A DNA stretch of 64,000 nt from Hymenobacter mucosus (GCF_900188255.1 NZ_FZNS01000004.1:186001-250000); one strand, 5' to 3'; positions 53,558 to 62,395 are shown, numbered from the stretch's first letter. Notes: generated by a model from the letters alone, not told the origin. Translations and numbers: made by a program.

Positions 53558-54454
53558 ATGACGCTCCACTCCCGCCTTTTCCGCCGCTTTGCAGGCCTCT
53601 GGCTTGCCGGGTGGCTGCTGATTACCACTGCTGCTACGGCGCAGACCTCTTCTTCGGGCCAGCGCGATGTGCTGCGCGAAATCACTGACGTGGTGGGCCT
53701 GAAACCCCGCTTCGAGCTACGCTCCACTACGGCTGTGCAAAACGCAGCAGCGGTAGTGTACGACGGCAAGCGTTACCTTTTGTACAATCCGCAGTTTGTG
53801 GCTTCCGTAAACCGGGCAGGCCGTACCGACTGGGCTGGTATTAGCATCTTGGCCCACGAAATGGGTCACCACCTCAACGGCCACACCCTGCGTGCCGGTG
53901 GCTCAAACCCCGCCGATGAGTTGGAAGCCGACGAGTTCTCGGGCTTTGTGCTGCGCAAGATGGGCGCTAGCCTCGCTGAAGCCCAGGCTGGTATGGCCGT
54001 TGTATCTGATGATGAAGCTTCTCCTACGCACCCTGGTCGCCGCACCCGCTTAGCCTCCATCAGCGAAGGCTGGCAGCGGGCCAACCAGCAGATTGTAGCC
54101 AGCATTCGTACCACAGCTCCTTCCGCTACCCCCGCAGTGCTGACCAACCGACCAGCTATGCAAGCCGCTCCTGCTCTGGCTACGTCCAGCGGTTCGCCGG
54201 TGAGCGTGCTGGGTAAAATCACTTTTCGCGACAACCCTAGCGTGCCTTACTACCTCACCAATCACCTCAACGTAGTTCGCCTCGACCGGGGTGACCGCAC
54301 GGCCCAGGTGGTAGGGCGCATCACCCGCTCCGATGCAGAGGGCTTCCCCTATGTGCTGGTAGATGGACAGCAGCGCCGCCTCTACATCAGCCAAGACGGT
54401 AGCATTTACAACGCTCAGGGCCGCCAGGTAGCGCTCCTCACCGACCCCTCCTAA
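53558..54454 (+). CDS. Secreted M48-like metallopeptidase
   Basis: From the ATG at 53558 (MTLHSRLFRRFAGLWLAGWL) the protein has 298 residues. A signal peptide ends near residue 28 (AATAQT). The zinc site is ILAHEMGHHLNGH with H100, E101 and H104, and the third ligand is likely the Glu of ADELEADEFSG about 19 residues later, the pattern of M48-type peptidases. The peptidase part is short (to about residue 170). It is followed by a Ser/Thr/Pro/Ala-rich linker and a C-terminal domain of about 90 residues (LGKITFRDNPSVPYYLTNHL) that I do not recognise. It should be a periplasmic or surface protease. Confidence 0.88.
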   Translation: MTLHSRLFRRFAGLWLAGWLLITTAATAQTSSSGQRDVLREITDVVGLKPRFELRSTTAVQNAAAVVYDGKRYLLYNPQFVASVNRAGRTDWAGISILAHEMGHHLNGHTLRAGGSNPADELEADEFSGFVLRKMGASLAEAQAGMAVVSDDEASPTHPGRRTRLASISEGWQRANQQIVASIRTTAPSATPAVLTNRPAMQAAPALATSSGSPVSVLGKITFRDNPSVPYYLTNHLNVVRLDRGDRTAQVVGRITRSDAEGFPYVLVDGQQRRLYISQDGSIYNAQGRQVALLTDPS

Positions 54455-54472
54455 GCTACTGCATACCTTTCT

Positions 54473-54506
54473 AAAAGGCTGTTCTTCCTTGGAAGAACAG
54501 CCTTTT
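54473..54506 (+). terminator. Intrinsic terminator of the M48-like gene
   Basis: AAAAGGCTGTTCTTCC (54473-54488) pairs perfectly with 54491-54506 over a TT loop and is followed by TTGTTG, 19 bp after the stop. Confidence 0.88.
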
Positions 54507-54544
54507 TTGTTGCGTAACAGCTACAGCACCAACGCTCGTAAGGC

Positions 54545-54552
54545 TACCTTTG
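54545..54552 (+). promoter_or_regulatory. Candidate -7 element of the phzF-like gene
   Basis: TACCTTTG fully matches TAnnTTTG and stands 18 bp before the ATG at 54571, implying a very short leader. No TTG at -33 spacing. Confidence 0.45.
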
Positions 54553-54570
54553 AACCTCACGCTCTTACCT

Positions 54571-55473
54571 ATGACTTCCTTACCCTTTCTGCTGGTTGAT
54601 GCTTTCACCGATACCGCACTGGCGGGCAACCCTTGCGCCGTAGTGCTGGATGCGGACGCGCTGACGGACGACCAGATGCAACGCCTGGCCCGTGAGTTTA
54701 ATCAGTCAGAAACGGCTTTCGTGCGCCGCTCAACGGCAGCTGAGTTTAGTGTGCGCTACTTCACGCCCGCTGAGGAAATCCCGTTGGCCGGACATCCTAC
54801 TATTGCCACCATTACGGCCTTGCTACATACGGGCCGCCTACCGCAGCCCACCACTGAGCCTCTTACCCTGCAGCTAGAGCTGTTGCACGGCCCCATCCAG
54901 ATTGAGGTGCGGCCGCCCAGCACACCTGGCACCCCGGCGCGGGTGCTGATGACGCAACGCCGCCCTACTTTCGGGCAGCTGCACGACCCAGCCATAGTTC
55001 TGCCCCTGTTTGGTCTCAGCCCCGCCGACCTCGTGCCCGGCTCCGTAGTGCAGACGGTGAGCACCGGTACACCCCAGCTCATGATGCTACTGCGGGACGC
55101 CGATACGTTGCGCCGCGCCCACCTACCCGACTTCGCCGCCCTCGACCGTTACCGAGCCAGCGCTGACTTTTTCAGCTCCCACCTGTTTTGCCTGGGGGGC
55201 GCTACCCCAGCTGGCCAAACCTTTGCTCGCCACTTCTGCACCCCACCCGATGTGCTGGAAGACGCCGTAACGGGCTCCGCCACTGGGGGTATGGCGGCCT
55301 ACCTCTGGCACTATGGCTACTTGCCGGAATCCCAATTCGTGGCTGAGCAGGGCCACTGGATGGGACGGCCAGGCACGGTAGAAGTAAGCGTACTGGGCCC
55401 CCGTGAGGCTATCGAGCTAGTGCAAATTGGTGGTACGGGCGTGGTAGTAGTGCAAGGGCAGCTCCGTGCGTAA
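54571..55473 (+). CDS. PhzF family isomerase-like protein
   Basis: From the ATG at 54571 (MTSLPFLLVDAFTDTALAGN) the protein has 300 residues and the PhzF pattern: GNPCAVVLDADALTD, the catalytic glutamate E47 in FNQSETAFV, FTPAEEIPLAGHPTIATI, and EDAVTGSATGGMAAYL near the end. PhzF itself isomerises dihydrohydroxyanthranilate in phenazine synthesis, but most homologues in bacteria without phenazine genes are uncharacterised isomerases. No phenazine genes are here, so only the fold and active site are assigned. It is a single gene between a terminator and fpg. Confidence 0.93.
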   Translation: MTSLPFLLVDAFTDTALAGNPCAVVLDADALTDDQMQRLAREFNQSETAFVRRSTAAEFSVRYFTPAEEIPLAGHPTIATITALLHTGRLPQPTTEPLTLQLELLHGPIQIEVRPPSTPGTPARVLMTQRRPTFGQLHDPAIVLPLFGLSPADLVPGSVVQTVSTGTPQLMMLLRDADTLRRAHLPDFAALDRYRASADFFSSHLFCLGGATPAGQTFARHFCTPPDVLEDAVTGSATGGMAAYLWHYGYLPESQFVAEQGHWMGRPGTVEVSVLGPREAIELVQIGGTGVVVVQGQLRA

Positions 55474-55604
55474 CAACTTGCCGGTGTTTTCACCCGGCCG
55501 GGGCCAACGCGGGAACGGAGCCCACCGTAGCGCTTGTTACCACTTGCTGGGGCCGTCTATAAGCCTCGTTATCCTTCGCCTGCTACCCCCGACTCTGACT
55601 CTGA

Positions 55605-56429
55605 ATGCCTGAATTACCCGAAGTTGAAACATACCGCCGCTTTCTGGATGATTTAGTGGTGGGCCAGACCATCACTGAGTTTGAAGTAAAGGATGCTCAC
55701 GTCTTGGCTACTGATGAAGATACGCTGCGCCGGGCGTTGGTGGGCTGCACCATTACGGCCACCCGTCGGCTAGGTAAGAATTGTTTTCTTCTACTCGATG
55801 ACGGCCACGTACTAGTGCTCCACTTCGGCATGACGGGCGACGTAGGCGCCTACCGTGATGAAGCCGATGCTCCCCGCTTCACCCGCGTGGCCCTGCACCT
55901 AAGTTCCGGCCTGCGCGCCGCCTTCGTAGACCCGCGCAAGTTTGGGCGCATTCGGCTGGCCGACAGCGTGGAGTCGTACCAACTAGCCAAAAAGCTGGGC
56001 CCCGATGCGCTTGACATCACAGCGGCACAGCTCCAGGAAAAGCTAAGCCGCCGCAAAACCATCCTCAAACCCCTGCTGCTGGATCAGGCCATTACAGCAG
56101 GCCTCGGCAACTGGATTGTAGATGAGGTACTGTTTCAGGCCCAGATTCATCCGGAGCGCAGGGCCAATACGCTTACGGAAACCGAGTTTAGTGGGCTTCA
56201 TAAGGCCATTCAGCTGGTACTACACACGGCCATCGACCACGAAGCTACCTACCGGCACTTTCCTGCCTCTTTCCTCATCCATGCCCGCGAGTGGGACGAC
56301 TCCGCCACGCCCGGCACCGATCAGCACCACTACTGCCCCCGCCACCCCCAAACGGCCATCGACAAAGCTTACGTGGGTGGGCGCGCAACGTACACCTGCC
56401 CTACGTGCCAGCCTGTGCCCGCCGCTTAG
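55605..56429 (+). CDS. mutM: Formamidopyrimidine-DNA glycosylase (Fpg/MutM), zinc-finger variant
   Basis: The 274-residue protein begins with the obligatory PELPEVE (catalytic Pro2 and Glu3), carries K58 (TATRRLGKNCF), FVDPRKFGRIRL, GLGNWIVDEVLFQAQIHPERRA and the C-terminal zinc finger with R260. It removes 8-oxoguanine and formamidopyrimidines from DNA. The finger is unusual: the usual C-x2-C...C-x2-C reads C244-PR-H247 and C265-PT-C268, so one cysteine is replaced by histidine. A zinc site with three Cys and one His is chemically sound, so the enzyme is probably active. Confidence 0.93.
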   Translation: MPELPEVETYRRFLDDLVVGQTITEFEVKDAHVLATDEDTLRRALVGCTITATRRLGKNCFLLLDDGHVLVLHFGMTGDVGAYRDEADAPRFTRVALHLSSGLRAAFVDPRKFGRIRLADSVESYQLAKKLGPDALDITAAQLQEKLSRRKTILKPLLLDQAITAGLGNWIVDEVLFQAQIHPERRANTLTETEFSGLHKAIQLVLHTAIDHEATYRHFPASFLIHAREWDDSATPGTDQHHYCPRHPQTAIDKAYVGGRATYTCPTCQPVPAA

Positions 56430-56642
56430 TTATGGGCATGACAGTAGTTCCCAAGTAGTGCGTAGTTTCAAGCATGCTATGACGGTATTCTGGGACTAGC
56501 CCACGGCTTCGTAATTCCCTCGTCCAACGCCGGTTAAGATAATCATACGGGTTCCAAAGCCGAGGAGTAGAGTAGTACCAGCAGGGCGCTTAAGAAGTAA
56601 GCAAGTCAAGTGCTAAGGAAAACGTAGGGTACCAAGATGCAA

Positions 56643-56673
56643 GAGAGCCACTGGCGGCGCGCTAGTGGCTCTC
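56643..56673 (-). terminator. Terminator-like hairpin after the SDR gene
   Basis: GAGAGCCACT (56643-56652) pairs with AGTGGCTCTC (56664-56673) over an 11-nt loop, about 28 bp after the SDR stop on the minus strand. The remaining 270 bp between fpg and the SDR hold no gene that I can see. Confidence 0.6.
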
Positions 56674-56701
56674 AGTAATAAGTACCCAACTAGGGCTGGT
56701 C

Positions 56702-57727
56702 TTATACTTCGTTGTTTTTCTTCTCGGCTTTGCGGGTCAGGGTAGTCAGCCACGACTGGCTGGCTTCCGATTCGCTTTCGTAGCCCCGGCGCCGCTCGTC
56801 GCCGAGGGGGCCGCCCGGACCGGGGAGCGTACGATTTACCCAGCTCAGTACATCGGCCGTAGTACCGGGAAACAGGCCGTGGAAGGCAGATAGCGCCTTG
56901 GCTGGCACGCTCAGGATAACTTCCGCATCGCCACGGCGGCAGGCATTCCAAATCTGCCGGCCCGCCGCATCCGCATCCATGGAGAGCATAGGTAGAGAAT
57001 CGGCAATGATGAAGGCGGCATACTCCTTTTTGTGCTGCCCCTTAACGATGGCGTGGCGGGCGCTACCAGTTCGCATCAGGCCGGGGCACACCGTAGTTAC
57101 TTGCACGCCGTACTGCAACAGCTCGGCCCGGAAACTCTCCGACAGCCCCACCAGGGCAAACTTGCTGGCACAGTAGGGCGCCAAGTGGGGTACGGGCACC
57201 TTTCCGCCTACCGAGGCAATGTTTACAATGCGCCCTTCGCCGCGCTGGCGCATGGCTGGCAACACGGCCTGCATGGCATGCAAGGGCGCCCAAAAGTGGG
57301 TATCCATCGAATCTTGATAGTCGCGCAGCTCAATGTTATCGAGGGGCCCGGCCGTGATGATGCCAGCGTTGTTGATCAGTACATCAATGTTGCCTAGTTG
57401 GTGCTGTACCTCAGCTACTAGGGTTTGTACTTCCTCGGCGTTGGTAAGATTGCGCACCAGCGTGAGCACTTCAGCACCATCTTGCGCTAACTCTTGGCGG
57501 GCGCGCTCCAACTCGTCGGCATCGCGGGCACAGATGGCAACTTTGGCTCCTTCGGCCACGGCTTGGCGGGCCAAAATCAGGCCTAGGCCCCGTGACCCTC
57601 CCGTGATAAGTACTACCCGTCCCTGCAGGTCGTAGTTGCCGCGACGGTTAGCGTAGAGGGTGGCGGCCAGCAAGGCGCCCATACCGGCCGCGGCGGCCAG
57701 CAGTGAATTTCGAGTTTCGCGGTTCAT
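56702..57727 (-). CDS. Short-chain dehydrogenase/reductase with N-terminal membrane segment
   Basis: From the ATG at 57727 (MNRETRNSLLAAAAGMGALL) the protein has 341 residues. A hydrophobic segment (about 7-25) precedes a classical SDR: nucleotide-binding VLITGGSRGLGLILAR, NNAG in VLINNAGIITAG, and the catalytic YCASK with an upstream serine (IASVGG). It should be an NAD(P)-dependent oxidoreductase anchored to the membrane. About 80 extra C-terminal residues are low in motifs. The substrate is unknown; membrane-anchored SDRs often act on lipids or retinoid/steroid-like molecules. A leading TTG at 57748 would add seven residues and is less likely. Confidence 0.92.
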   Translation of the reverse strand: MNRETRNSLLAAAAGMGALLAATLYANRRGNYDLQGRVVLITGGSRGLGLILARQAVAEGAKVAICARDADELERARQELAQDGAEVLTLVRNLTNAEEVQTLVAEVQHQLGNIDVLINNAGIITAGPLDNIELRDYQDSMDTHFWAPLHAMQAVLPAMRQRGEGRIVNIASVGGKVPVPHLAPYCASKFALVGLSESFRAELLQYGVQVTTVCPGLMRTGSARHAIVKGQHKKEYAAFIIADSLPMLSMDADAAGRQIWNACRRGDAEVILSVPAKALSAFHGLFPGTTADVLSWVNRTLPGPGGPLGDERRRGYESESEASQSWLTTLTRKAEKKNNEV

Positions 57728-57943
57728 AACAATGGAAGCATGTAACAAAACAATACCTAGTGTAAGGAAACCAGGTAGTAAAGGTTGCGCCGAATGAGGT
57801 GCGTATTTTGTTTCAGCACGGAATAGAATGCTCAGAATTAGCGTTGCGTAAGGCAGATTCCATTTCTGGCATCATCTTTACCAGGAACTGGATTCTGCTG
57901 CCTGCACTCCGGCATCTGCGTTCTGTCTTTTGCTTTTACTGAT

Positions 57944-58417
57944 ATGAAAACCTTCCTCCTTGCAGCTAGCCTAGTGCTAGTAGCGCCTACTGCCCTGCTC
58001 GCCCAAACGACGGCCGCCAAACCCAAGCCCAAAACCACGGTGGCTACCCCAGCTGCCCGCCCAGCACCTACTGCTCCCAACGCGGCGCAGGTAGAAGCTC
58101 GCGCCAATGCCCTCACCGAAAACATGCAGAAGGCATTGGGCCTCACGCCTCAGCAAGTAGAAAAGGTACGCCAGATTAATATGGTTAGCGTGCGGGGGGT
58201 AGAGACGGCCCGCCAAACCTACCGTCGAGACATGCGCAAAATGACGGCCGTAGTGGATGACATTGGCCAGTCGCGCCTTGCTATGCTAAAGGAAACTCTC
58301 ACTGCCGCGCAATTCGACAAATACCAGCGGAAGCGCGAGGAGAAAATGGGCGTGCCCACCGGCCAAGCCAGCCAGGGCAATGCCGTGCCCGGCCTCCCCG
58401 ACCGGTACCAGGAGTAG
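57944..58417 (+). CDS. Secreted Spy/CpxP-like LTXXQ-motif protein
   Basis: The 157-residue protein has a signal peptide (MKTFLLAASLVLVAPTALLA) and a Pro/Ala/Thr/Lys-rich spacer, followed by a helical region with two LTxxQ motifs (LGLTPQQVEKVRQI and TLTAAQFDKYQRK). This is the motif pair of the periplasmic chaperone Spy and stress sensor CpxP. Bacteroidota have many short proteins of this type with unknown roles, likely as periplasmic chaperones or metal/stress buffers. It is a single gene, convergent with the TSUP permease and followed by a long hairpin. Confidence 0.85.
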   Translation: MKTFLLAASLVLVAPTALLAQTTAAKPKPKTTVATPAARPAPTAPNAAQVEARANALTENMQKALGLTPQQVEKVRQINMVSVRGVETARQTYRRDMRKMTAVVDDIGQSRLAMLKETLTAAQFDKYQRKREEKMGVPTGQASQGNAVPGLPDRYQE

Positions 58418-58426
58418 CAACCAACA

Positions 58427-58492
58427 CCCCGTACGTAAAGAAGCCGCTGGCTTAGTTGAACAACTAGCTGAGCGGCTTCTTTACGTACGGGG
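58427..58492. terminator. Long hairpin between convergent genes
   Basis: A 22-bp perfect stem (58427-58448 with 58471-58492, core GTACGTAAAGAAGCCGCT) encloses a 22-nt loop that can pair further (AGTTG with CAACT). It starts 9 bp after the Spy-like stop and ends 17 bp before the TSUP stop. Confidence 0.85.
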
Positions 58493-58509
58493 AGTAGATG
58501 GGTAGAGTG

Positions 58510-59277
58510 CTAGCCCAGAACCTGAAAACTGAGCTTGACGATAAATGCGCCTACCACAACCAAGAATAGGATGCGCACAAAGCCCGTGCCGTGACGCAGG
58601 GCCATGTGGGCGCCCAGTGTGGAGCCAATAATGTTGCAGATGGCCATGGGTATGGCTACTTGCCAGAGAATTTGGCCGGTATAGGCGAAGTAGGCCAGCG
58701 CCGCCAGGTTGGTAGCTACGTTTACTAATTTGGCCGATGCTGAGGACGTAATGAAGTCATAGCCAAACAACCCCACGAAGGCAAAAAGCAGAAAAGAGCC
58801 GGTGCCGGGGCCAAAGAAACCATCATAGAAACCAATAATCATTCCGACGAGGGCACCGTAGAGAAGCTCGCGGCGGGCAGATAAGCGCGGGGCGTGCATG
58901 GAGCCAAAATCCTTGCGCCAGAAGGTGTAGAGGGCAATGAGGATAAGCAGCCCCAACACTAGGGGTGGCAGCAGTTGCTGGGGTAGGTGGCTCACTACCC
59001 GCGCCCCGAGGAAGGAGAAAATGCCCGCTACGGCGGCCGCAGTGCCTACCGCCCACCACTGTAGGGGCACCTTGCCCGCGTAGCTGCGCAGCGCCGCCGC
59101 AGTACCCATCAGCGACGAAACCTTGCCCGTGCCGAAGATGGTAGGTACGGGCGTGCCTTTCAGCAAGATCAGCATGGCGGGTAGCTGAATAAGGCCGCCC
59201 CCGCCCACAATGGCATCAATGAAACCCGCCAGAAAGGCAAATAGGCACAGCAGCGTAATCGTAACAAGTGAAATCAT
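58510..59277 (-). CDS. TSUP family (TauE/SafE) anion permease
   Basis: From the ATG at 59277 (MISLVTITLLCLFAFLAGFI) the protein has 255 residues and about eight membrane segments arranged as two similar halves. The family marks IDAIVGGGGLIQLPAMLIL in the first half and GFYDGFFGPGTGSFLLFAFV in the second are both present. TSUP permeases move sulfite, sulfonates or other organic anions across the inner membrane. The gene is divergent from the luciferase-like gene (132 bp between starts) and has no sulfur-metabolism neighbours, so its substrate is open. Confidence 0.93.
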   Translation of the reverse strand: MISLVTITLLCLFAFLAGFIDAIVGGGGLIQLPAMLILLKGTPVPTIFGTGKVSSLMGTAAALRSYAGKVPLQWWAVGTAAAVAGIFSFLGARVVSHLPQQLLPPLVLGLLILIALYTFWRKDFGSMHAPRLSARRELLYGALVGMIIGFYDGFFGPGTGSFLLFAFVGLFGYDFITSSASAKLVNVATNLAALAYFAYTGQILWQVAIPMAICNIIGSTLGAHMALRHGTGFVRILFLVVVGAFIVKLSFQVLG

Positions 59278-59409
59278 AGGGCCGCGAAGGTACACGGTGC
59301 GGCTTGGCATTCCGAGCAATAAGGGATTGTAGCAGCTTGAGGGGTTGTATTGGGGTGGCCGAAGCATCTGCTGGGAGTAGCACTAAACTTCCTGGGTAGA
59401 ACGGAGGTT

Positions 59410-60495
59410 ATGGAGGCTATTCATCCTTCTGCCATGGAAACTACATCGAACCTTCGTGTGAGCGTACTGGACCAGTCGCCGGTACCCGTGGGGCGCACCC
59501 CGCGCGAGGCCTTGCACCATACTATTGAGCTAGCACGCCTGGCCGACCGGCTGGGCTTCACCCGCTTCTGGGTATCGGAGCATCATAATACCAATACGCT
59601 GGCTGGCTCGGCCCCCGAGGTGCTGCTGGCCCGGCTGGGCGCCGAAACGTCGCGCATCCGGCTCGGTTCGGGTGGGGTGATGCTTCCCCATTACTCATCT
59701 CTGAAAGTGGCCGAGAACTTCCGCCTGCTCGAAACCTTATACCCCGGCCGCATTGATCTGGGCATTGGGCGCGCGCCCGGCTCCGACCGCATTACGGCCC
59801 ATGCCCTCAACCCCCATAATACCTTTAGCGACGAAGACTTTGCCGAGCAACTCATGGATTTGCGGGCCTACCTACGCGACGAAGTAGTGGAGGATACCAT
59901 TCATGCTAAAGTAAAGGCGGCCCCCTTCACAGACACCACCCCGGAACTGTGGCTGCTGAGTAGCAGCGGGCAAAGCGGTCTGTTTGCAGGGCATGTTGGG
60001 GCGGCGTTTTCGTTTGCCCACTTCATCAACCCCAACAGTGGCCCCAAGCTTACCCAGCTCTACCGCGACCGGTTTCAGCCCTCACCGGAGTTAGCCGCGC
60101 CTCAGGCCAACGTGGCCGTGTTTGTAGTGTGCGCCGATACGGCGGGCCGCGCCCAAGCGTTGGCCGACAATCTAGCCCTGCAAATGCTGAAACTAGAAAC
60201 CGGCAACTACTCCCCCATTGATGCGGTAGAGAAAGTAGATGTCTCGTCCCTGTCTGCCGATCTGCTTCACCGCCTAGCCTATCACCACCAGCGTATTGTG
60301 AGCGGCACGCCCGACCAAGTGAAGGAGGAACTCACCGCCTTGGCGGCCAGCTATAAGGTAGATGAGGTAGTGGCCGTTACCATTACCCACGACTATGATG
60401 ACCGCCTTCGATCCTACGAATTGCTGGCAGATGCTTTCCAGCTCTCCCCTACCCCCGGCCAGAACCTGCCCGTGTTTGCTACGGCCGCGGTGTAA
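59410..60495 (+). CDS. LLM-class flavin-dependent oxidoreductase (luciferase-like)
   Basis: From the ATG at 59410 the protein has 361 residues; GGAGG lies 3-7 bp upstream, supporting this start over the ATG at 59434. The sequence follows the luciferase-like family: RVSVLDQSPVPVGRTPREAL, ADRLGFTRFWVSEHHNT, IRLGSGGVMLPHYSSLKVAE, RIDLGIGRAPGSDRITAHAL. It should bind FMN and oxidise a small molecule as a monooxygenase or reductase, as in the group-1 MsnO8-like proteins found across bacteria. No specific substrate is indicated. It is followed by an intrinsic terminator and then the SMR gene. Confidence 0.93.
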   Translation: MEAIHPSAMETTSNLRVSVLDQSPVPVGRTPREALHHTIELARLADRLGFTRFWVSEHHNTNTLAGSAPEVLLARLGAETSRIRLGSGGVMLPHYSSLKVAENFRLLETLYPGRIDLGIGRAPGSDRITAHALNPHNTFSDEDFAEQLMDLRAYLRDEVVEDTIHAKVKAAPFTDTTPELWLLSSSGQSGLFAGHVGAAFSFAHFINPNSGPKLTQLYRDRFQPSPELAAPQANVAVFVVCADTAGRAQALADNLALQMLKLETGNYSPIDAVEKVDVSSLSADLLHRLAYHHQRIVSGTPDQVKEELTALAASYKVDEVVAVTITHDYDDRLRSYELLADAFQLSPTPGQNLPVFATAAV

Positions 60496-60540
60496 GCCCC
60501 GCTTCTTGTAGACGCCTTACATTGTTCTTACGCGCGCTTG

Positions 60541-60573
60541 AAACCGCTCCGGCCTATTGGGCCGGAGCGGTTT
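60541..60573 (+). terminator. Intrinsic terminator of the LLM gene
   Basis: AAACCGCTCCGGCC (60541-60554) pairs perfectly with 60560-60573 over a 5-nt loop and is followed by TTCATTTTCC, 46 bp after the stop. Confidence 0.88.
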
Positions 60574-60693
60574 TTCATTTTCCTCCAGTTGCTACCTCCA
60601 CTCTAATGAAGCGTGGTAGTCGCGTTTTTAACATTGGTAAAAAGAAACGTGTGCCCTGCTCAAGACCTTTGTCTCACACATTTCTTCTCTGCA

Positions 60694-61020
60694 ATGCATT
60701 GGTTATCTCTTATACTAGCCGGGTTGGCCGAAGTCTTATTTGCGTTCTGCCTGGGCAAAGCAAAACTAGCAGCGGGCTCCGAGGCCATTAGCTGGTACGC
60801 GGCCTTCGCAGGTTCTGCGGCCCTCAGCTTTTATCTGCTGAACCTGAGTTTGGCGCAGCTGCCCCTGGGCACGGCGTATGCAGTATGGACTGGCATCGGG
60901 GCTGTTGGCACCGCGTTGGTAGGCGTCCTCGTATTTGGCGCCCCTCTATCAGGCCCCCGCCTGTTCTTCCTCTCTACCCTGATTGGCTCGGTAATAGGCC
61001 TGAAATTCGTGGCGCACTAA
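60694..61020 (+). CDS. SMR family exporter, Gdx/SugE-like
   Basis: From the ATG at 60694 (MHWLSLILAGLAEVLFAFCL) the protein has 108 residues and four membrane segments. The catalytic glutamate is in GLAEV, as in all SMR proteins, and the stretch LPLGTAYAVWTGIGAVGTAL is the mark shared by the SugE/Gdx guanidinium exporters. Proteins of the Gdx type export guanidinium by proton exchange; small quaternary amines are the alternative for EmrE-type members. The overall sequence favours Gdx. I did not recognise a guanidine riboswitch in the 120 bp between the LLM terminator and the start. The stop overlaps the stop of the convergent Crp/Fnr gene by four bases. Confidence 0.9.
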   Translation: MHWLSLILAGLAEVLFAFCLGKAKLAAGSEAISWYAAFAGSAALSFYLLNLSLAQLPLGTAYAVWTGIGAVGTALVGVLVFGAPLSGPRLFFLSTLIGSVIGLKFVAH

Positions 61021-61595
61021 GCGCGCGGTGTCTTCTTGAACTGCGCCCGTACGCGGCTCAGCGTTACTTGCGTAATACCCAGGTAAGACGCAATATGCCC
61101 TAGTGCCACGCGCTGCAAGAGCTGTGGGTTCTGCTCCAGCAGGTCCGCGTAGCGCTCCGCGGCAGTCCGAAACTGCCGTGCAATGAGTTGCTGCTCTGTT
61201 TGCAGCCACACGCGTTCCACCATCACCCGCCCCCAGTTGGCTAGGTGCACATCCGTTTGATAGAGTTGCTGCAACGCTTGCGCATTGAACTGAAACAGGC
61301 CGCTGTCTTCCAGCAGCTCAATGGTTTCGTAGCTCACGGCCCGCTCCATATAACCGCGAATCGAGACAAGTACCGCTCCTTCGCCGGAAAACCAGAAGGT
61401 TACCTCTCGGTCATCCCGCCGGGCATAGGCCCGCGCCAGGCCGCGCTCCAACACATAGATGTGATGGGCCAGTTGGTCATCTCGGAACAAGAGGGTACCG
61501 CGGGGTAATTCTACATGCGTAGCCAGAGCCAACACCTTCTCTAAGGAGGCAACTGGCAGCGGATAGGTGGTTTGCAGAAGCTCTGACAAGGTCAT
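61017..61595 (-). CDS. Crp/Fnr family transcriptional regulator
   Basis: The 192-residue protein has a cyclic-nucleotide-binding-like domain (LPRGTLLFRDDQLAHHIYVL, GEGAVLVSIRGYMERA) and a C-terminal HTH (IASYLGITQVTLSRVRAQFK). The usual cAMP-contacting motif is degenerate, as in most short Bacteroidota Crp/Fnr members, and no iron-sulfur cysteines are present, so the signal is unknown. It is convergent with the SMR gene and divergent from the GNAT gene, and either could be a target; that is only an inference from location. Confidence 0.92.
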   Translation of the reverse strand: MTLSELLQTTYPLPVASLEKVLALATHVELPRGTLLFRDDQLAHHIYVLERGLARAYARRDDREVTFWFSGEGAVLVSIRGYMERAVSYETIELLEDSGLFQFNAQALQQLYQTDVHLANWGRVMVERVWLQTEQQLIARQFRTAAERYADLLEQNPQLLQRVALGHIASYLGITQVTLSRVRAQFKKTPRA

Positions 61596-61698
61596 GGCAA
61601 CAGAAAAAAAGCAAAAAGGGCACCGAAGCCCTCAAGATCAGCACCCCATCGGCAATTCAACAAGTCAGCACCCACCATTACGCTTAAGTAAGCAAAGC

Positions 61699-62226
61699 AT
61701 GACCTACATTACCATCGAACAGGCAACCGTCCCGAACGTTGACCAACTGCGGCAGATTAGCCGCCAAACGTTTTTCGAAACGTTTTCAGCCAGCAACTCT
61801 GAGCAAAATATGCAGGCGTATCTGGAAGAAAGATTTTCCCTTGAAAAGCTAACGGCGGAGCTGCAAAACCCTCATTCGGCCTTTTATTTCGCTCTGCTAG
61901 AAAACGCGGTTGTTGGGTACCTGAAAGTAAATGCCGGCCCGGCCCAAACAGAGCTGCAAGACGCAAATGCCTTGGAAATTGAACGCATTTATGTGCTGCA
62001 GGACTACCACGGGAAGCAGGTCGGGCAAGTACTATACGAGAAGGCCCTGCAACTCGCTACCCAGGCCCAGGCCAACTATGTGTGGCTGGGAGTATGGGAA
62101 GAAAACCTTCGCGCTATCCGCTTTTACCAGAAAAACGGCTTCATGGAGTTTGCCAAGCATGTATTCAGATTGGGTAATGATGAGCAAACTGACATTCTAA
62201 TGAAGCTTGTATTAGCCCGTAGTTAA
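61699..62226 (+). CDS. GNAT family N-acetyltransferase
   Basis: From the ATG at 61699 (MTYITIEQATVPNVDQLRQI) the protein has 175 residues and the GNAT core: ALEIERIYVLQDYHGKQVGQ as the acetyl-CoA-binding region, with GQVLYEKALQLA in place of the classical pyrophosphate loop, and EENLRAIRFYQKNGFMEFAK near the C-terminus. It should transfer an acetyl group from acetyl-CoA to an amine; the substrate is not predictable, though members of this kind acetylate polyamines, amino acids or protein N-termini. It is a single gene upstream of the siderophore receptor and transcribed the same way. Confidence 0.92.
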   Translation: MTYITIEQATVPNVDQLRQISRQTFFETFSASNSEQNMQAYLEERFSLEKLTAELQNPHSAFYFALLENAVVGYLKVNAGPAQTELQDANALEIERIYVLQDYHGKQVGQVLYEKALQLATQAQANYVWLGVWEENLRAIRFYQKNGFMEFAKHVFRLGNDEQTDILMKLVLARS

Positions 62227-62395
62227 GCTTGCACTGCAACGACTTGAGGGTGCCTAGCAAGTAGTATTCAACTTAACACCCAAGGGTTTACTGCCTGAAC
62301 CAAGCCTACATATGTGGCTATTACATGTAGCTATTCTTTCTAGCGCCTTCCAGCTAAACTTATAATTACTTGTTATTCAAATAGTTATTCTGTAT

